47,440 nt of DNA from a virus: positions 1 through 47,440 of IMG/VR virus record IMGVR_UViG_3300042452_000457; one strand, given 5' to 3'. How positions within the stretch are numbered: position 1 is the stretch's first letter; each line of letters begins with the position of its first letter. Below the pieces are notes generated by a model, which saw only the letters and a program-made list of their open reading frames with translations, did no database searches and was not told the DNA's origin. The position numbers were made by a program, and so were the translations under genes. Positions 19,573 to 26,912 of this stretch are shown here, in pieces.

Positions 19573-20580
19573 ATGAGCAACCTACCAGTCGCAACAACCC
19601 AGCAATCGCAACCTCTCAGCGCGTTCTCTTCGGAGAACGCGTTCGTTTCAGTCCAACGCATGGCCAAGGCCCTTGCGTCCAGCACCCTCGTTCCCGACGC
19701 CTACCGGGGCGAGGCTAACCTCGGGAACTGCATCATCGCGTTGGAACTCAGCCAGCGCATCGGCGCCTCGGTCATGGCTGTCATGCAGTCCATGGTTCCC
19801 ATCCACGGCAAGCCCACGTGGTCTGCCGCGTTCCTGATCGCCACCGTCAACAGCTGCGGCCGTTTCTCTCCGATGCGTTTCCGCTGGGTCGGCAAGGAAG
19901 GTGCCGACGAGTGGGGATGCCGCGCCTACGCCGTCGAGCGCGAGGGCAACCTCGAACTGGTCGGCGCCCTGGTGACGATCGCCATGGCCAAGGCCGAGGG
20001 ATGGTATTCCAAGAATGGATCTAAATGGAGGACCATGCCGGAGCAGATGCTCCAGTACCGCGCCGCTGCGTTCTGGACCCGCGCCTATGCGCCCGAGATC
20101 GCGCTTGGCATGCACACCGCCGAGGAGATCCACGACACGCCGGAGGCAAATCAGGTTGTGCAGCCGACGGTCACCACGTCCGTCGTGGACGTTACGCCGA
20201 CGCCGCCTGAGCCCAAGCAGCGCCGCAAGAAGGAGCCCGAGGCCATCGCGGTTGTTGATCCGGTGTTCACTGAACCCAAGCCAGAACCGGAGCCTACCCC
20301 CACCGCGCCTGAGCCGGTGCCAGCACCTGAGCCTACGCCTGCGCCGGCAGTTCCTGAAACCCCAGCTTTGGACAAGTTCAACACCGAGACCGTTGAGGGC
20401 ACACTGTTCTCCATCGGCCTCACCTACGAGCAGCTGGTCGCCATGGCCACTGAACTCAGCTGGTGGCCTAACCCCGAGGCGTACCCGACCGCCAATGACC
20501 TTCCACCTGAACTCGCCCAATGGGTGATCCGCAACCGCAGGGGCATCGCTCGTCAGGCTGCGAAGGGGGCTGCGAAGTAA
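19573..20580 (+). CDS. recT: RecT-family single-strand annealing protein
   Basis: 335 residues from ATG 19573 (MSNLPVATTQQ). An in-frame TTG at 19552 is less likely. Residues about 20-180 follow the RecT pattern: RMAKALASSTLVPDAYRG, NCIIALELSQRIGASVMAVM, then VPIHGKPTWSAAFLIATVNS with CGRFSPMRFRWVG, and the late EQMLQYRAAAFWTRAYAPEI. RecT proteins bind single-stranded DNA and anneal complementary strands, working with a 5'-3' exonuclease that exposes the strand. The C-terminal third is a Pro/Glu-rich linker (TPPEPKQRRKKEPEA) with a small acidic terminal domain, longer than in classical RecT. The stop overlaps the start of the exonuclease gene (TAATG), supporting coupled synthesis of the pair. 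Confidence 0.85.
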   Translation: MSNLPVATTQQSQPLSAFSSENAFVSVQRMAKALASSTLVPDAYRGEANLGNCIIALELSQRIGASVMAVMQSMVPIHGKPTWSAAFLIATVNSCGRFSPMRFRWVGKEGADEWGCRAYAVEREGNLELVGALVTIAMAKAEGWYSKNGSKWRTMPEQMLQYRAAAFWTRAYAPEIALGMHTAEEIHDTPEANQVVQPTVTTSVVDVTPTPPEPKQRRKKEPEAIAVVDPVFTEPKPEPEPTPTAPEPVPAPEPTPAPAVPETPALDKFNTETVEGTLFSIGLTYEQLVAMATELSWWPNPEAYPTANDLPPELAQWVIRNRRGIARQAAKGAAK

Positions 20581-21431
20581 TGCGAGTCAACCCAGCTTGG
20601 CGCACCGCTGAATACCGATTCGATCCACCCATGAAACTCATCCACCCCATCGACGTACACACGTACCGCTCCCACCCCGCAATCAACGTCTCTGCGCTCA
20701 AGGCGTTCGCCCGCTCGCCGCTCCACGCTGAAGCCGGCTTCGAGGAAGAACGCGAGCCTACCGAGGCCATGAACATCGGCTCCCTGCTGGACCACAAGGT
20801 CCTAGGCACGCCGTACCTCTACACCACCAGCCCCTACGAGGACTTCCGCACCAAGGAGGCCCGTGCGTGGCGCGACGATACCAAGGAGCGCGGCGTGACC
20901 GTGTTCTCACAGGAGGAGATCGAAACCGTCGAGCGCATGGTCGAGGCCGTTCGCGAGCACCCGGTCGCCGGCCGCCTGTTTGCCGAGCAAGGCAAGGCGC
21001 AGGTTGGAATCTTCGGCGAGTTCGAGTCCTGCGAGCGCAAAGGCCTGATCGACTGGCTCCCGTACGCAACCCCGGTGATCGTGGATCTCAAGAAGTGCCG
21101 CGATGCCAGCAGGGTCGGGTTCCGCCGGCAGATTGGCCAGCTGCGCTATGACGTGCAGGCCGCGTACTACCGTGACCTCTACCGCGACATCACCGGCGAG
21201 ATCCGGGAATGGCAGTGGGTCTGTGTCGAAGACCGAGCGCCGTTTGCCGTGGCCGTGTACCAGCTGGACCGCGAGTCCTTGGAAGCCGGGTCGCGCACCT
21301 GGCAGTCGTGGCTCAGGCAATGGATGGTCTGCGAGGACACGGACTCATGGCCGGGCTACAACGGTGATAGCACGGGAATCATCTCCAGCCCCAACTGGAT
21401 CCTGAAAAATGACAGCCCCTTTGACTTCTGA
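20580..21431 (+). CDS. PD-(D/E)XK exonuclease (RecE-like)
   Basis: 283 residues from ATG 20580, sharing one base with the recT stop. An alternative ATG is at 20631. It contains the phage exonuclease signatures HPAINVSALKAFARSPLHA near the start, AMNIGSLLDHKVLG (a conserved helix with a metal-binding His), and GLIDWLPYATPVIVDLKKCR. In the last of these, the Asp after GLI and the DLK triplet are the PD-(D/E)XK metal-binding residues. Then comes RQIGQLRYDVQAAYYRDLY, a conserved Gln/Tyr helix. Proteins of this type (RecE C-terminal domain, Cas4/YqaJ-like) resect double-stranded ends to provide 3' tails for RecT. The pairing with recT strongly supports this role. Confidence 0.8.
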   Translation: MRVNPAWRTAEYRFDPPMKLIHPIDVHTYRSHPAINVSALKAFARSPLHAEAGFEEEREPTEAMNIGSLLDHKVLGTPYLYTTSPYEDFRTKEARAWRDDTKERGVTVFSQEEIETVERMVEAVREHPVAGRLFAEQGKAQVGIFGEFESCERKGLIDWLPYATPVIVDLKKCRDASRVGFRRQIGQLRYDVQAAYYRDLYRDITGEIREWQWVCVEDRAPFAVAVYQLDRESLEAGSRTWQSWLRQWMVCEDTDSWPGYNGDSTGIISSPNWILKNDSPFDF

Positions 21432-21627
21432 CCAGATTGCTCGCCTCCTTGGGGGCGTGATGGCCAAGCCGGTCGCCTGCAAGCGCAAGCGCCGCACGAC
21501 TGTCACGCCCTCCATGGCGGCCGAGATCCGAAAAACCTACGCAAAAAACTCAACCTACACCTGGGCCGAACTCGGCAAACGATTCGGCCTTTCTAAGAGC
21601 GCAGCGCGCTCGGTTATCATCCAATGA
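21409..21627 (+). CDS. Small helix-turn-helix protein
   Basis: 72-residue basic protein overlapping the end of the exonuclease gene by 23 bases. Residues 35-70 (SMAAEIRKTYAKNSTYTWAE, then LGKRFGLSKSAARSVI) look like a helix-turn-helix of the kind seen in small phage DNA-binding proteins and resolvase-like tails. The KRKRR stretch near residue 26 would help DNA binding. It could regulate the recombination operon or act with RecT; nothing in the sequence decides. Its TGA overlaps the next ATG (ATGA). Confidence 0.55.
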   Translation: MTAPLTSDQIARLLGGVMAKPVACKRKRRTTVTPSMAAEIRKTYAKNSTYTWAELGKRFGLSKSAARSVIIQ

Positions 21628-22388
21628 ATGCCCTCCAAATCCGAAACACTGAATCCGTCTCCATCCAGATCGTTCCCGCCGCATTCACAATGCGACAGGA
21701 TGTGCTGGATGACTCCGCCACCATTATCGCCGTCACCACGCCAGGCAACCAGCGGGCGGCCGTTGACGCTGCCCGCGCAATCGCCAGTCTGATTAAGGCC
21801 GTCGAGACATCTCGCAAAGAGGCCAAGGCGCCCGTGCTGGATCTTGGGCAGCGCATCGACGCGACTGCCAAAGAGTTCATCAAGGACGTGCTAGCAGAGG
21901 AAGCGCGACTCAAACGCCTGCTGACCGACTACGAGATCGAGCAACGCCGGCTGGCCATGGAAGCCGAACGCAAGCGCCAGGAGGAAGAGCGCAAGCTGCG
22001 CGTCGCCGAGATGGCGCGCTTGGAAGAAATTCGCAACCGAGAACAAGCCGCACGCCGTGACGCCATGATGGCCGAGACCGAAGCTCAACGCATCGCGGCC
22101 GAACGCGCTAGGGCTTGTGCCGAGTTCGATCGCGCTGCTGCCGCTGCTGCGGCGACACGAATCGCAGCTGCTCCGGCGCCGATCCAGCCTGTTAAGGCTG
22201 CCGGCACAGTCGTCCGAGACGAATGGAACTTTGAGGTCACCGACCTGGCCGCGTTCGCAGCTGCCCATCCCGAGTTGGTTGAGATCACAGTGAAGCGTGC
22301 TGCCGTGTTGCAGAAGATCCGGGCCGGATGTCGGCAGCTGGCTCACACCAGAATCTTCGAGGAAACCAAAGTGGGGGTCCGCGTATGA
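21624..22388 (+). CDS. Coiled-coil protein of the recombination operon
   Basis: 254 residues. A helical N-terminal domain (residues 30-95, with ETSRKEAKAPVLDLGQRIDA) leads into a long charged coiled coil (EIEQRRLAMEAERKRQEEER, about 105-190). A short C-terminal globular part follows (DEWNFEVTDLAAFAAAHPEL, ending HTRIFEETKVGVRV). Phage proteins of this shape, often annotated DUF1351-like, are commonly found next to recT and exonuclease genes. They are thought to assist recombination, but the mechanism is not established. The start overlaps the upstream stop by ATGA, as does the downstream one. Confidence 0.5.
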   Translation: MNALQIRNTESVSIQIVPAAFTMRQDVLDDSATIIAVTTPGNQRAAVDAARAIASLIKAVETSRKEAKAPVLDLGQRIDATAKEFIKDVLAEEARLKRLLTDYEIEQRRLAMEAERKRQEEERKLRVAEMARLEEIRNREQAARRDAMMAETEAQRIAAERARACAEFDRAAAAAAATRIAAAPAPIQPVKAAGTVVRDEWNFEVTDLAAFAAAHPELVEITVKRAAVLQKIRAGCRQLAHTRIFEETKVGVRV

Positions 22389-22678
22389 ACCTCCTTGAAC
22401 AAGCCCCCAATCTGGTAGCCAGAGCCGTCTCACGCGGCCTGATGTCTTACCCGCACGGCACCCAGTTCACTACGGACGGCCGGCCCATTCCGAAGCTTTC
22501 GGAGGTACGCTACAGAAAATCGCCGCTGGAACAGTACGCCTGCCTCCGGGCATGGGAGATGTCGTTGCACGGCATCTCGAAGGAGAATATCGCAACCGTA
22601 ATCCGGTGCCCGATGAATCGAATCGACCAGGTGCTGGCACACGGAAAAGAAATGCACAAGCGGAAGGAAACGAAATGA
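22385..22678 (+). CDS. Small hypothetical protein, helical DNA-binding type
   Basis: 97 residues from ATG 22385, overlapping the upstream stop (ATGA). Residues 50-90 (CLRAWEMSLHGISKENIATV, then IRCPMNRIDQVLAHG) have the spacing of a helix-turn-helix, and the C-terminus is very basic (MHKRKETK). It may bind nucleic acid; no family is recognised. The C-terminal codons also supply a GGAAGG-type ribosome-binding site for the next gene. Confidence 0.5.
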   Translation: MNLLEQAPNLVARAVSRGLMSYPHGTQFTTDGRPIPKLSEVRYRKSPLEQYACLRAWEMSLHGISKENIATVIRCPMNRIDQVLAHGKEMHKRKETK

Positions 22679-22887
22679 GCGCACCAATCAACACCGGAGG
22701 ACCGGCGTTTCCTCACAAAACATCACTTGGATATTGCCACGGAATGACCCTCCGCGACTACTTCGCGGCGGCTGCGTTGCCGCATATTGACTTTGGGACG
22801 AGGTCAGATGATGAGTATTTTGAACTCAGAGCACGGGATGCATACCTCATCGCCGACGCAATGCTCAAAGCGAGGGAGGCGAAATGA
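22675..22887 (+). CDS. Small conserved phage protein (MTLRDYFAA type)
   Basis: 70 residues from ATG 22675 (ATGA overlap with the previous stop). The central phrase GMTLRDYFAAAAL is a signature of a widespread small phage protein of unknown function. The C-terminal helix (YFELRARDAYLIADAMLKAR) ends KAREAK, whose codons include GGGAGG just upstream of the next ATG. Two downstream genes end with closely similar tails. No biochemical role is known. Confidence 0.65.
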   Translation: MSAPINTGGPAFPHKTSLGYCHGMTLRDYFAAAALPHIDFGTRSDDEYFELRARDAYLIADAMLKAREAK

Positions 22888-23093
22888 CACCAGAACAACA
22901 ACGTATAGCGATAGCAGCTAAGGTGCTACAGATCATGCGTGAGCAATGGATGGCCGACATTCAATCCAAAAAGATTAGGGAACAAGAAGACCGCATCAAG
23001 CGTTTGGAAGCTGCGGGGGATGCGATGGAACCATGGTGCAGCAATTGCCAAATTACTTCAAACTGGAACAAAGCCAAGGAGGCCAAGCTGTGA
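22884..23093 (+). CDS. Small coiled-coil protein with CxxC
   Basis: 69 residues, ATGA overlap with the upstream gene. It is mostly one charged helix (MADIQSKKIREQEDRIKRLE), followed by a short segment with a WCSNC pair and the tail NKAKEAKL. The last 24 bases (23070-23093) are repeated exactly at the end of the next gene and hold the AAGGAGG ribosome-binding site and the GTG start of the following gene. Function unknown. Confidence 0.5.
   Translation: MTPEQQRIAIAAKVLQIMREQWMADIQSKKIREQEDRIKRLEAAGDAMEPWCSNCQITSNWNKAKEAKL
23070..23093 (+). repeat. 24-bp translation-coupling repeat, copy 1
   Basis: This 24-base sequence occurs again at 23372-23395. In both places it encodes the C-terminal KAKEAKL plus stop. 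It provides AAGGAGG seven bases before a GTG, and it carries the GTGA stop-start overlap for the next gene. One block thus serves as protein tail, ribosome-binding site and start. Confidence 0.9.
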
Positions 23094-23395
23094 GTACAAT
23101 CAATTCATGTCCATTCTGCGGTTCCCCGGTGAAAGATGGGTGGACCACATCTCCGTACTGGTTTATGTGCGGAACAATGACCAATGAGGAAGTCAATCGA
23201 AACGATCAAACCACTCAATGTGTCGAGGCGGAAGTTGGCGCACTGAAGCGGCACATCACGCAGCTTGAGAACGACGTACTTAGTACGAAATGGGTATGGA
23301 TGATGAACTACTGCAAGACACACAGAGTTTCTCCAACTCTGGGATGGGAATCTGCAGAAAAAGCATGGCGTAAAGCCAAGGAGGCCAAGCTGTGA
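23090..23395 (+). CDS. Lar-like zinc-ribbon protein
   Basis: 101 residues from GTG 23090, placed by AAGGAGG at 23076-23082 and the GTGA overlap. The N-terminus has a zinc-ribbon arrangement, NSCPFCGSP...WFMCGTM...TTQCVE, as in the Lar family (Lar of prophage Rac alleviates restriction). A charged helix (EVGALKRHITQLENDVLSTK) follows, and then the tail RKAKEAKL, shared with the previous gene. In phages such ribbon proteins are common; an anti-restriction role is suggested by family only. Confidence 0.5.
   Translation: MSTINSCPFCGSPVKDGWTTSPYWFMCGTMTNEEVNRNDQTTQCVEAEVGALKRHITQLENDVLSTKWVWMMNYCKTHRVSPTLGWESAEKAWRKAKEAKL
23372..23395 (+). repeat. 24-bp translation-coupling repeat, copy 2
   Basis: Exact second copy of 23070-23093. 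It ends one gene with KAKEAKL and starts the next at GTG 23392 with the same 7-base spacing from AAGGAGG (23378-23384). A looser relative, with KAREAK and GGGAGG, lies at 22867-22887. Confidence 0.9.
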
Positions 23396-23631
23396 ACTTT
23401 CATCTTCAGGAAATTGAATCGCTTCAGAACTCTTTGAGAGAACGTGAAAAGTACGTCACCGAACTCGAAAACCGTCTCCGCGCTCTGTGGGACAAGCTCG
23501 AAGGAGAGAGGAAGCATTACATGGAGCGCATCAAGCGGCTGGAGGAGGCTCTCCACCGCATTGCAAACACCGACTACCGCAGCAACCGCTCAACCGAATC
23601 TCAGATCGCCTTTGAGGCGCTGAAACCATGA
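23392..23631 (+). CDS. Small coiled-coil protein
   Basis: 79 residues from GTG 23392 with a strong ribosome-binding site. Almost the whole protein is one heptad-like helix (LREREKYVTELENRLRALWD, then MERIKRLEEALHRIANT). It resembles the helical parts of the two preceding small proteins (ERIKRLEEA against DRIKRLEAA), so these genes may be related by duplication. The function is unknown; the short coiled coil suggests self-assembly or a binding partner. Confidence 0.5.
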   Translation: MNFHLQEIESLQNSLREREKYVTELENRLRALWDKLEGERKHYMERIKRLEEALHRIANTDYRSNRSTESQIAFEALKP

Positions 23632-24170
23632 CCTACTCCCAATCTGGCCAGCTGCCGCACCACCAATACTGCTACGTGGATGCCCGTTTCATCTCTAGCC
23701 GCACCGGGTTCATCCGCTGTGTCTGGTTCGGGCTGGTCTCGATTCCAGGCAGGATGTGGGGCTGCACCATCATGCTTGAATGCGGGGCTGTCTATCGGGC
23801 GGTGCCACCTCACGCGCTAGCATTCGATCCCACGCCTGCACGTGACTGGCATCCAGACCACGCCCAACGCTGGGACTGTTACGGCCGGGAGTTCAGCACG
23901 ATCGAATACACGTTCCTCCGAGGTATGGGAGTCGTCGCCAAGAATTGCGACGATGAGTTTCTTGGCGATTACCTATTCACCGCCATACCCATCGACGACG
24001 GCTTCAGCCGTCATCCCGAGCAGGCTAAGGAGTTCTGCTTCATTAAGCTGAACAACGGCCGCCTGACCATCCAGCCCACCGACAAGGTCCTGTTCTGCGA
24101 CCGGTCTTTCGTCACGCCCGAGTGGCCGACGGACCTCAAAACCACCACCGAAATCTACAGCTGCGAGTGA
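23628..24170 (+). CDS. Hypothetical phage protein, 180 residues
   Basis: ATGA overlap with the upstream gene. The sequence is rich in aromatic residues and Cys (YCYVDARFISSRTGFIRCVW, GRMWGCTIMLECGAVYRAVP) and looks like a compact globular domain. It also has DCYGREFSTIEYTFLRGMGV in the middle. I recognise it as the type of conserved hypothetical found in phage accessory regions, but know no function. It is co-transcribed with the recombination genes. Confidence 0.55.
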   Translation: MTYSQSGQLPHHQYCYVDARFISSRTGFIRCVWFGLVSIPGRMWGCTIMLECGAVYRAVPPHALAFDPTPARDWHPDHAQRWDCYGREFSTIEYTFLRGMGVVAKNCDDEFLGDYLFTAIPIDDGFSRHPEQAKEFCFIKLNNGRLTIQPTDKVLFCDRSFVTPEWPTDLKTTTEIYSCE

Positions 24171-24376
24171 AGACGCCTGTACCATCCAAGCAATCCACCG
24201 TCATCCAACTGATTACCCTATCCGGTGACCGGGTTGTCGTGATCGATACCAACGATCTCAGCGACCGGTCCCGCAAGGATCTTATTGGCGTCTGCGTCTG
24301 CAACTCTCAAGATCCGGACGCGCTCCTGGCGAACCTCAGGAAGATCCCAGGCGTGCTATCAGCCACCTTCAGGTAA
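24167..24376 (+). CDS. Small hypothetical protein ending the plus operon
   Basis: 69 residues from GTG 24167, chosen for the GTGA overlap with the previous stop; an upstream in-frame ATG at 24122 would overlap more. The fold seems alpha/beta (TVIQLITLSGDRVVVIDTND, then DPDALLANLRKIPGVLSATF). It is the last gene before the convergent hairpin region. Function unknown. Confidence 0.5.
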   Translation: MKTPVPSKQSTVIQLITLSGDRVVVIDTNDLSDRSRKDLIGVCVCNSQDPDALLANLRKIPGVLSATFR

Positions 24377-24453
24377 CCGACGTGGCCGGGGTGGTTTCAC
24401 GTCGGCTTGGTATCGGTGCATCCCTCTCCCGGTCAGGACGCCGGGGGAGGGAG
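24377..24453 (+). other. Two stem-loops after the plus-strand operon
   Basis: Immediately after the stop at 24376, CCGACGTG (24377-24384) pairs with CACGTCGG (24398-24405), giving an 8-bp stem. Then CCCTCTCCCGG (24424-24434) pairs with CCGGGGGAGGG (24443-24453), an 11-bp stem with one G-U pair. Neither has a downstream T run, so they may be RNA-stabilising ends or protein-dependent terminators rather than intrinsic terminators. Confidence 0.5.
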
Positions 24454-24461
24454 CCCCACAA

Positions 24462-24493
24462 AAAACCCCTGAGACCTCGCGATCCCAGGGGCT
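24462..24493 (-). terminator. Rho-independent terminator of the minus-strand operon
   Basis: Read on the minus strand, CCCCTGGGA pairs with TCTCAGGGG through nine pairs (one G-U) around an 8-base loop, followed directly by six T (24467-24462). It lies 31 bases after the stop of the IHF-like gene, which ends the leftward accessory operon. This is a textbook intrinsic terminator. Confidence 0.85.
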
Positions 24494-24523
24494 GACAACC
24501 TAACAACTACAAGCGGTTGTACC

Positions 24524-24826
24524 CTACTTTTTCTTGCCCACAACCGCAAGTGTTTTAATCACCCGATCGGCCAGTTCCTTCGACGGTCGGAAGTAAACCT
24601 TCGGCCGGGGTGGAATCGGGATCTCGACCGACGGGATCAGCGGGTTCCGGCCGATCATCGGCTTGGTCCACTTGACCTCAAACCGACCCACATCGGGCAG
24701 GGTGAGGTCTCCGGTCAGGATCTGCTCGATGACAACTTCCATCACGCAGTCCACGACCTGCTTCGCGTGCGGAACCAGCAAGCCGCACTCCTCGGACACC
24801 CGGCGGGCGATCTCAATTCGCTTCAA
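24524..24826 (-). CDS. HU/IHF-family DNA-binding protein
   Basis: 100 residues if it starts at TTG 24826, which has GGAGG about 10 bases upstream. The N-terminal helices (KRIEIARRVSEECGLLVPHA, then KQVVDCVMEVVIEQILTGD) and the GRFEVKWTKPMIGRNPLIPS arm are the HU/IHF signature. In the beta-ribbon, GRNP is the conserved turn where a Pro intercalates in DNA. The end (PKVYFRPSKELADRVIK) matches the FKPSKELK region. Such proteins bend DNA and support replication, recombination or packaging. It overlaps the upstream gene by 14 bases and is followed by the terminator at 24462-24493. Confidence 0.75.
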   Translation of the reverse strand: MKRIEIARRVSEECGLLVPHAKQVVDCVMEVVIEQILTGDLTLPDVGRFEVKWTKPMIGRNPLIPSVEIPIPPRPKVYFRPSKELADRVIKTLAVVGKKK

Positions 24827-25010
24827 TCGAACCTCCCTCCTGCTGCTGCTGGACCAGCTGTTCAATCGCTCGCCGAGCGACCATGCCGGCGATCAGCGCC
24901 CCAGACGGCTCAGGCACGGTCCCATCGGTGGGCAGGGGCGGTTGCACGTCGATGGACAGGTGAAACCCACCATCGGCGTCCGTGATCTCAATGGTCACCT
25001 TCCGATTCAC
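24813..25010 (-). CDS. Small hypothetical protein
   Basis: 65 residues from GTG 25010, which has AAGGAGG five bases upstream and a GTGA overlap with the preceding stop. The N-terminal half is a beta hairpin (KVTIEITDADGGFHLSIDVQ). The C-terminal half is helical (SGALIAGMVARRAIEQLVQQ) and ends in a Gln-rich tail. The function is unknown; it belongs to the leftward accessory operon. Confidence 0.5.
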   Translation of the reverse strand: MNRKVTIEITDADGGFHLSIDVQPPLPTDGTVPEPSGALIAGMVARRAIEQLVQQQQEGGSIEAN

Positions 25011-25363
25011 TGGACCCTCCTTCCCTGCACCCGGGCCACGCGCTCGCTCGGCCACGGGGGCGGGGTCTGCGAGGCGCGGTTGATCGAGTCGATCAGCGCC
25101 GGATTTGTCACCGGCTGGATTAGCGGCCGCTTGATCGCCTCAGGAACCGTCGTGTTACCACGAGGTCCGTTCACCACGACGCCTTGGATTCGGACTGTGC
25201 GCCGGGTATTGATCTCCTTCATCTGGTCACTGCGCCGCTGGCGGTCCTCATCGGTGATCGTTTTCGCTCGACCGCGACCGCGACGACCCAATGCGGATGC
25301 GGCCTGACTGACTGCTGGAGGCACCAGCGGCGCCTCATCGTTTGGTTGTGTTTCGTTCTCCAT
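25007..25363 (-). CDS. Basic hypothetical protein
   Basis: 118 residues from ATG 25363 (MENETQPNDEAPL). The middle is strongly basic (LGRRGRGRAKTITDEDRQRR, SDQMKEINTRRTVRIQG). The start is acidic and Pro-rich, the end Pro-rich. This could be a nucleic-acid-binding or disordered protein. It begins 14 bases after the lysozyme-like gene and overlaps the next gene by GTGA. No family recognised. Confidence 0.45.
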   Translation of the reverse strand: MENETQPNDEAPLVPPAVSQAASALGRRGRGRAKTITDEDRQRRSDQMKEINTRRTVRIQGVVVNGPRGNTTVPEAIKRPLIQPVTNPALIDSINRASQTPPPWPSERVARVQGRRVQ

Positions 25364-25377
25364 AATCTGTTCCCGCG

Positions 25378-25752
25378 TTACTGGCGCGGATCGGTGCCAC
25401 CATTCGAGGGAGCACCCATCCGAGCCCACACCCGCTTCCAATACGCCACGGTCTTGCGCCGCTTCCATCCGCTCGGGCCACCATTCCAAACCCGGGCAAC
25501 GTCCTGATCGGTTACCTCCCTACCCAGGCGCTCCGTGGTGCAATAGTGCCCGGTGTAAATCTTGAACACCCCCAACGCGGCCCATCGGTTGGTCATCTCG
25601 GCCCATCGGTAGTGCGTGCCTGCGATCCGGTTCACATCCCTCACGACACAGGGACGCACCTGGAGAGCGCCAAGATCTCCGTGCCGGCCGCGGGCTAGGT
25701 CGTTGCCGCCAGATTCCACGGCGATCAAAGCAGCGAGAAGTTCAGTTTTCAT
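25378..25752 (-). CDS. Lysozyme-like / transglycosylase domain protein
   Basis: 124 residues from ATG 25752. The opening LLAALIAVESGGNDLARGRH followed by GDLGALQVRP has the lytic-transglycosylase pattern, with the likely catalytic Glu in VESGG and the GALQ motif in place of the usual GLMQ. A conserved late Asn-Gly (ARVWNGGPSGW) matches the substrate-groove region. It would cleave peptidoglycan and is the best endolysin candidate in this genome, although it sits far from the holin-like genes. No signal peptide is evident. An in-frame TTG at 25854, forming a TTGA overlap with the upstream stop, would add 34 basic residues and cannot be excluded. Confidence 0.65.
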   Translation of the reverse strand: MKTELLAALIAVESGGNDLARGRHGDLGALQVRPCVVRDVNRIAGTHYRWAEMTNRWAALGVFKIYTGHYCTTERLGREVTDQDVARVWNGGPSGWKRRKTVAYWKRVWARMGAPSNGGTDPRQ

Positions 25753-25850
25753 CGGGAGTCGTGCGCGTTGGCCAGTCGCGCCCCTGGTTGGGCAGTATCG
25801 GCCCCACCCGGGCCTAGCGGAGGGGTTTCTACGGTAAGCGGTTCGTGTGG

Positions 25851-26108
25851 TCAAGGCTTGGCTTTCGCGATGGCGTCATGAGCCTGAACGAAAAGGGCCG
25901 AAGGCATATCGTCGCCATCCTCCGTTTTCATCCACCACTGGATGATTCCCTCCAACGCCGCCAGCAACTCAGGCGCGGAGACAATCAAACGAGCAGCAGC
26001 AGGGTCGAAAGTCTTCGCGTAGTGGTTACCCTGATTCGTGACAATGACGAACAGGTCGTCAACCTGTGTGATTTTGAGGGGGTATGGTCCGGGCGTTGGT
26101 GTGCTCAT
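25851..26108 (-). CDS. Small conserved phage protein (ARLIVSAPELLAALE type)
   Basis: 85 residues. It has the recognisable phage pattern GPYPLKITQVDDLFVIVTNQ then ARLIVSAPELLAALEGIIQW, found in a very common family of small phage proteins of unknown function. The leader contains a GGCCC/GGGCC stem at 26143-26156. Accessory function only; nothing suggests an enzyme. Confidence 0.65.
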   Translation of the reverse strand: MSTPTPGPYPLKITQVDDLFVIVTNQGNHYAKTFDPAAARLIVSAPELLAALEGIIQWWMKTEDGDDMPSALFVQAHDAIAKAKP

Positions 26109-26169
26109 AGGTTTGTTCCGGCTCTACTGGCCAGAGAAGGCAGGCCCCGCAGGGCCGGCCGTGCTCTAA

Positions 26170-26580
26170 TCAGTTGAACCAGCGGCTGGCGATTCCTCGC
26201 CCTAGGTTCATCCGCGCAGCCTCCCGGATCTGGTCGGCGGTGTATCGGCCACCGTCGCGCCAGTAATTCCACAGCGCCGACGCCAACGCCCGGCACGCAG
26301 CGGCGCGGTACTCGGTCGGGAAGTACTGCCCGGCGCAGTATTCCAACCGCTTTCCGTCCCAGGTGAGTCGGCCGGATTTTAGGACATCGACTAGGATGGA
26401 CTCAGGCAGACCCTTCGACAGCTCCACCGCTCGCAGCAAGGCGCGCGCTTCTCGGCCGTCTCGCAGGATCCGGCGGTAGTCCTGCATGAACGCCTCCCGG
26501 CTCCCGCCGTAGTTCCGGCCGTCGATTCCGGAGCGCTGCGCCACAAATCGCGCCAGGGCTTCGAGTATCTCGGTTTTCAT
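26170..26580 (-). CDS. Conserved hypothetical phage protein
   Basis: 136 residues from ATG 26580, overlapping the upstream stop (ATGA). It contains FVAQRSGIDGRNYGGSREAF, LRDGREARALLRAVEL, then GRLTWDGKRLEYCAGQYFPT and EYRAAACRALASALWNYWRD. This set of blocks recurs in a conserved family of phage and plasmid proteins with no known function. Its first residues (MKTEILEAL) resemble those of the lysozyme-like protein (MKTELLAAL), but the rest does not. Confidence 0.6.
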   Translation of the reverse strand: MKTEILEALARFVAQRSGIDGRNYGGSREAFMQDYRRILRDGREARALLRAVELSKGLPESILVDVLKSGRLTWDGKRLEYCAGQYFPTEYRAAACRALASALWNYWRDGGRYTADQIREAARMNLGRGIASRWFN

Positions 26581-26912
26581 CGGGCCACCTCCTGCCGGGC
26601 CACCTCAACCCCGCAGTTTATCCGGTTCGCTGGGTTCAATTCCACCTGTTCAGCTAGGGCGGCTTCGGCGGCCTCCCGGGTTGCATAGGTCCCCAGGCGC
26701 ATCCTGTGGACGTAATTCCGGAGCTCAAACCCTCGGCGCTCCTGGGTCCGCAGGATCTCGGCTGCGATCTCGATGTCCTGCGGGTCGATCGGCTCCGTGC
26801 CGGTGATCGTGGACGGGTGCCCGAATGCCTCTTGAGCTTCGACGGCGCGGACCAGCGTTCGGTGCCGGCTGATCTCGGCGCCGTTCTGGTTGCTGAGGAT
26901 GAACCAGCTCAC
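26577..26912 (-). CDS. Hypothetical protein, 111 residues
   Basis: Starts at GTG 26912 inside a GTGA overlap. It has two similar halves of strand-then-helix form (FILSNQNGAEISRHRTLVRA and MRLGTYATREAAEAALAEQV), as if a small alpha/beta unit was duplicated. No catalytic motif and no family recognised. Part of the leftward accessory operon. Confidence 0.45.
   Translation of the reverse strand: MSWFILSNQNGAEISRHRTLVRAVEAQEAFGHPSTITGTEPIDPQDIEIAAEILRTQERRGFELRNYVHRMRLGTYATREAAEAALAEQVELNPANRINCGVEVARQEVAR

Noticed and set aside
19562-19590. Second promoter starting at TTGACA before recT
   Set aside because: Its -10 position would fall inside the recT coding sequence and shows no match.
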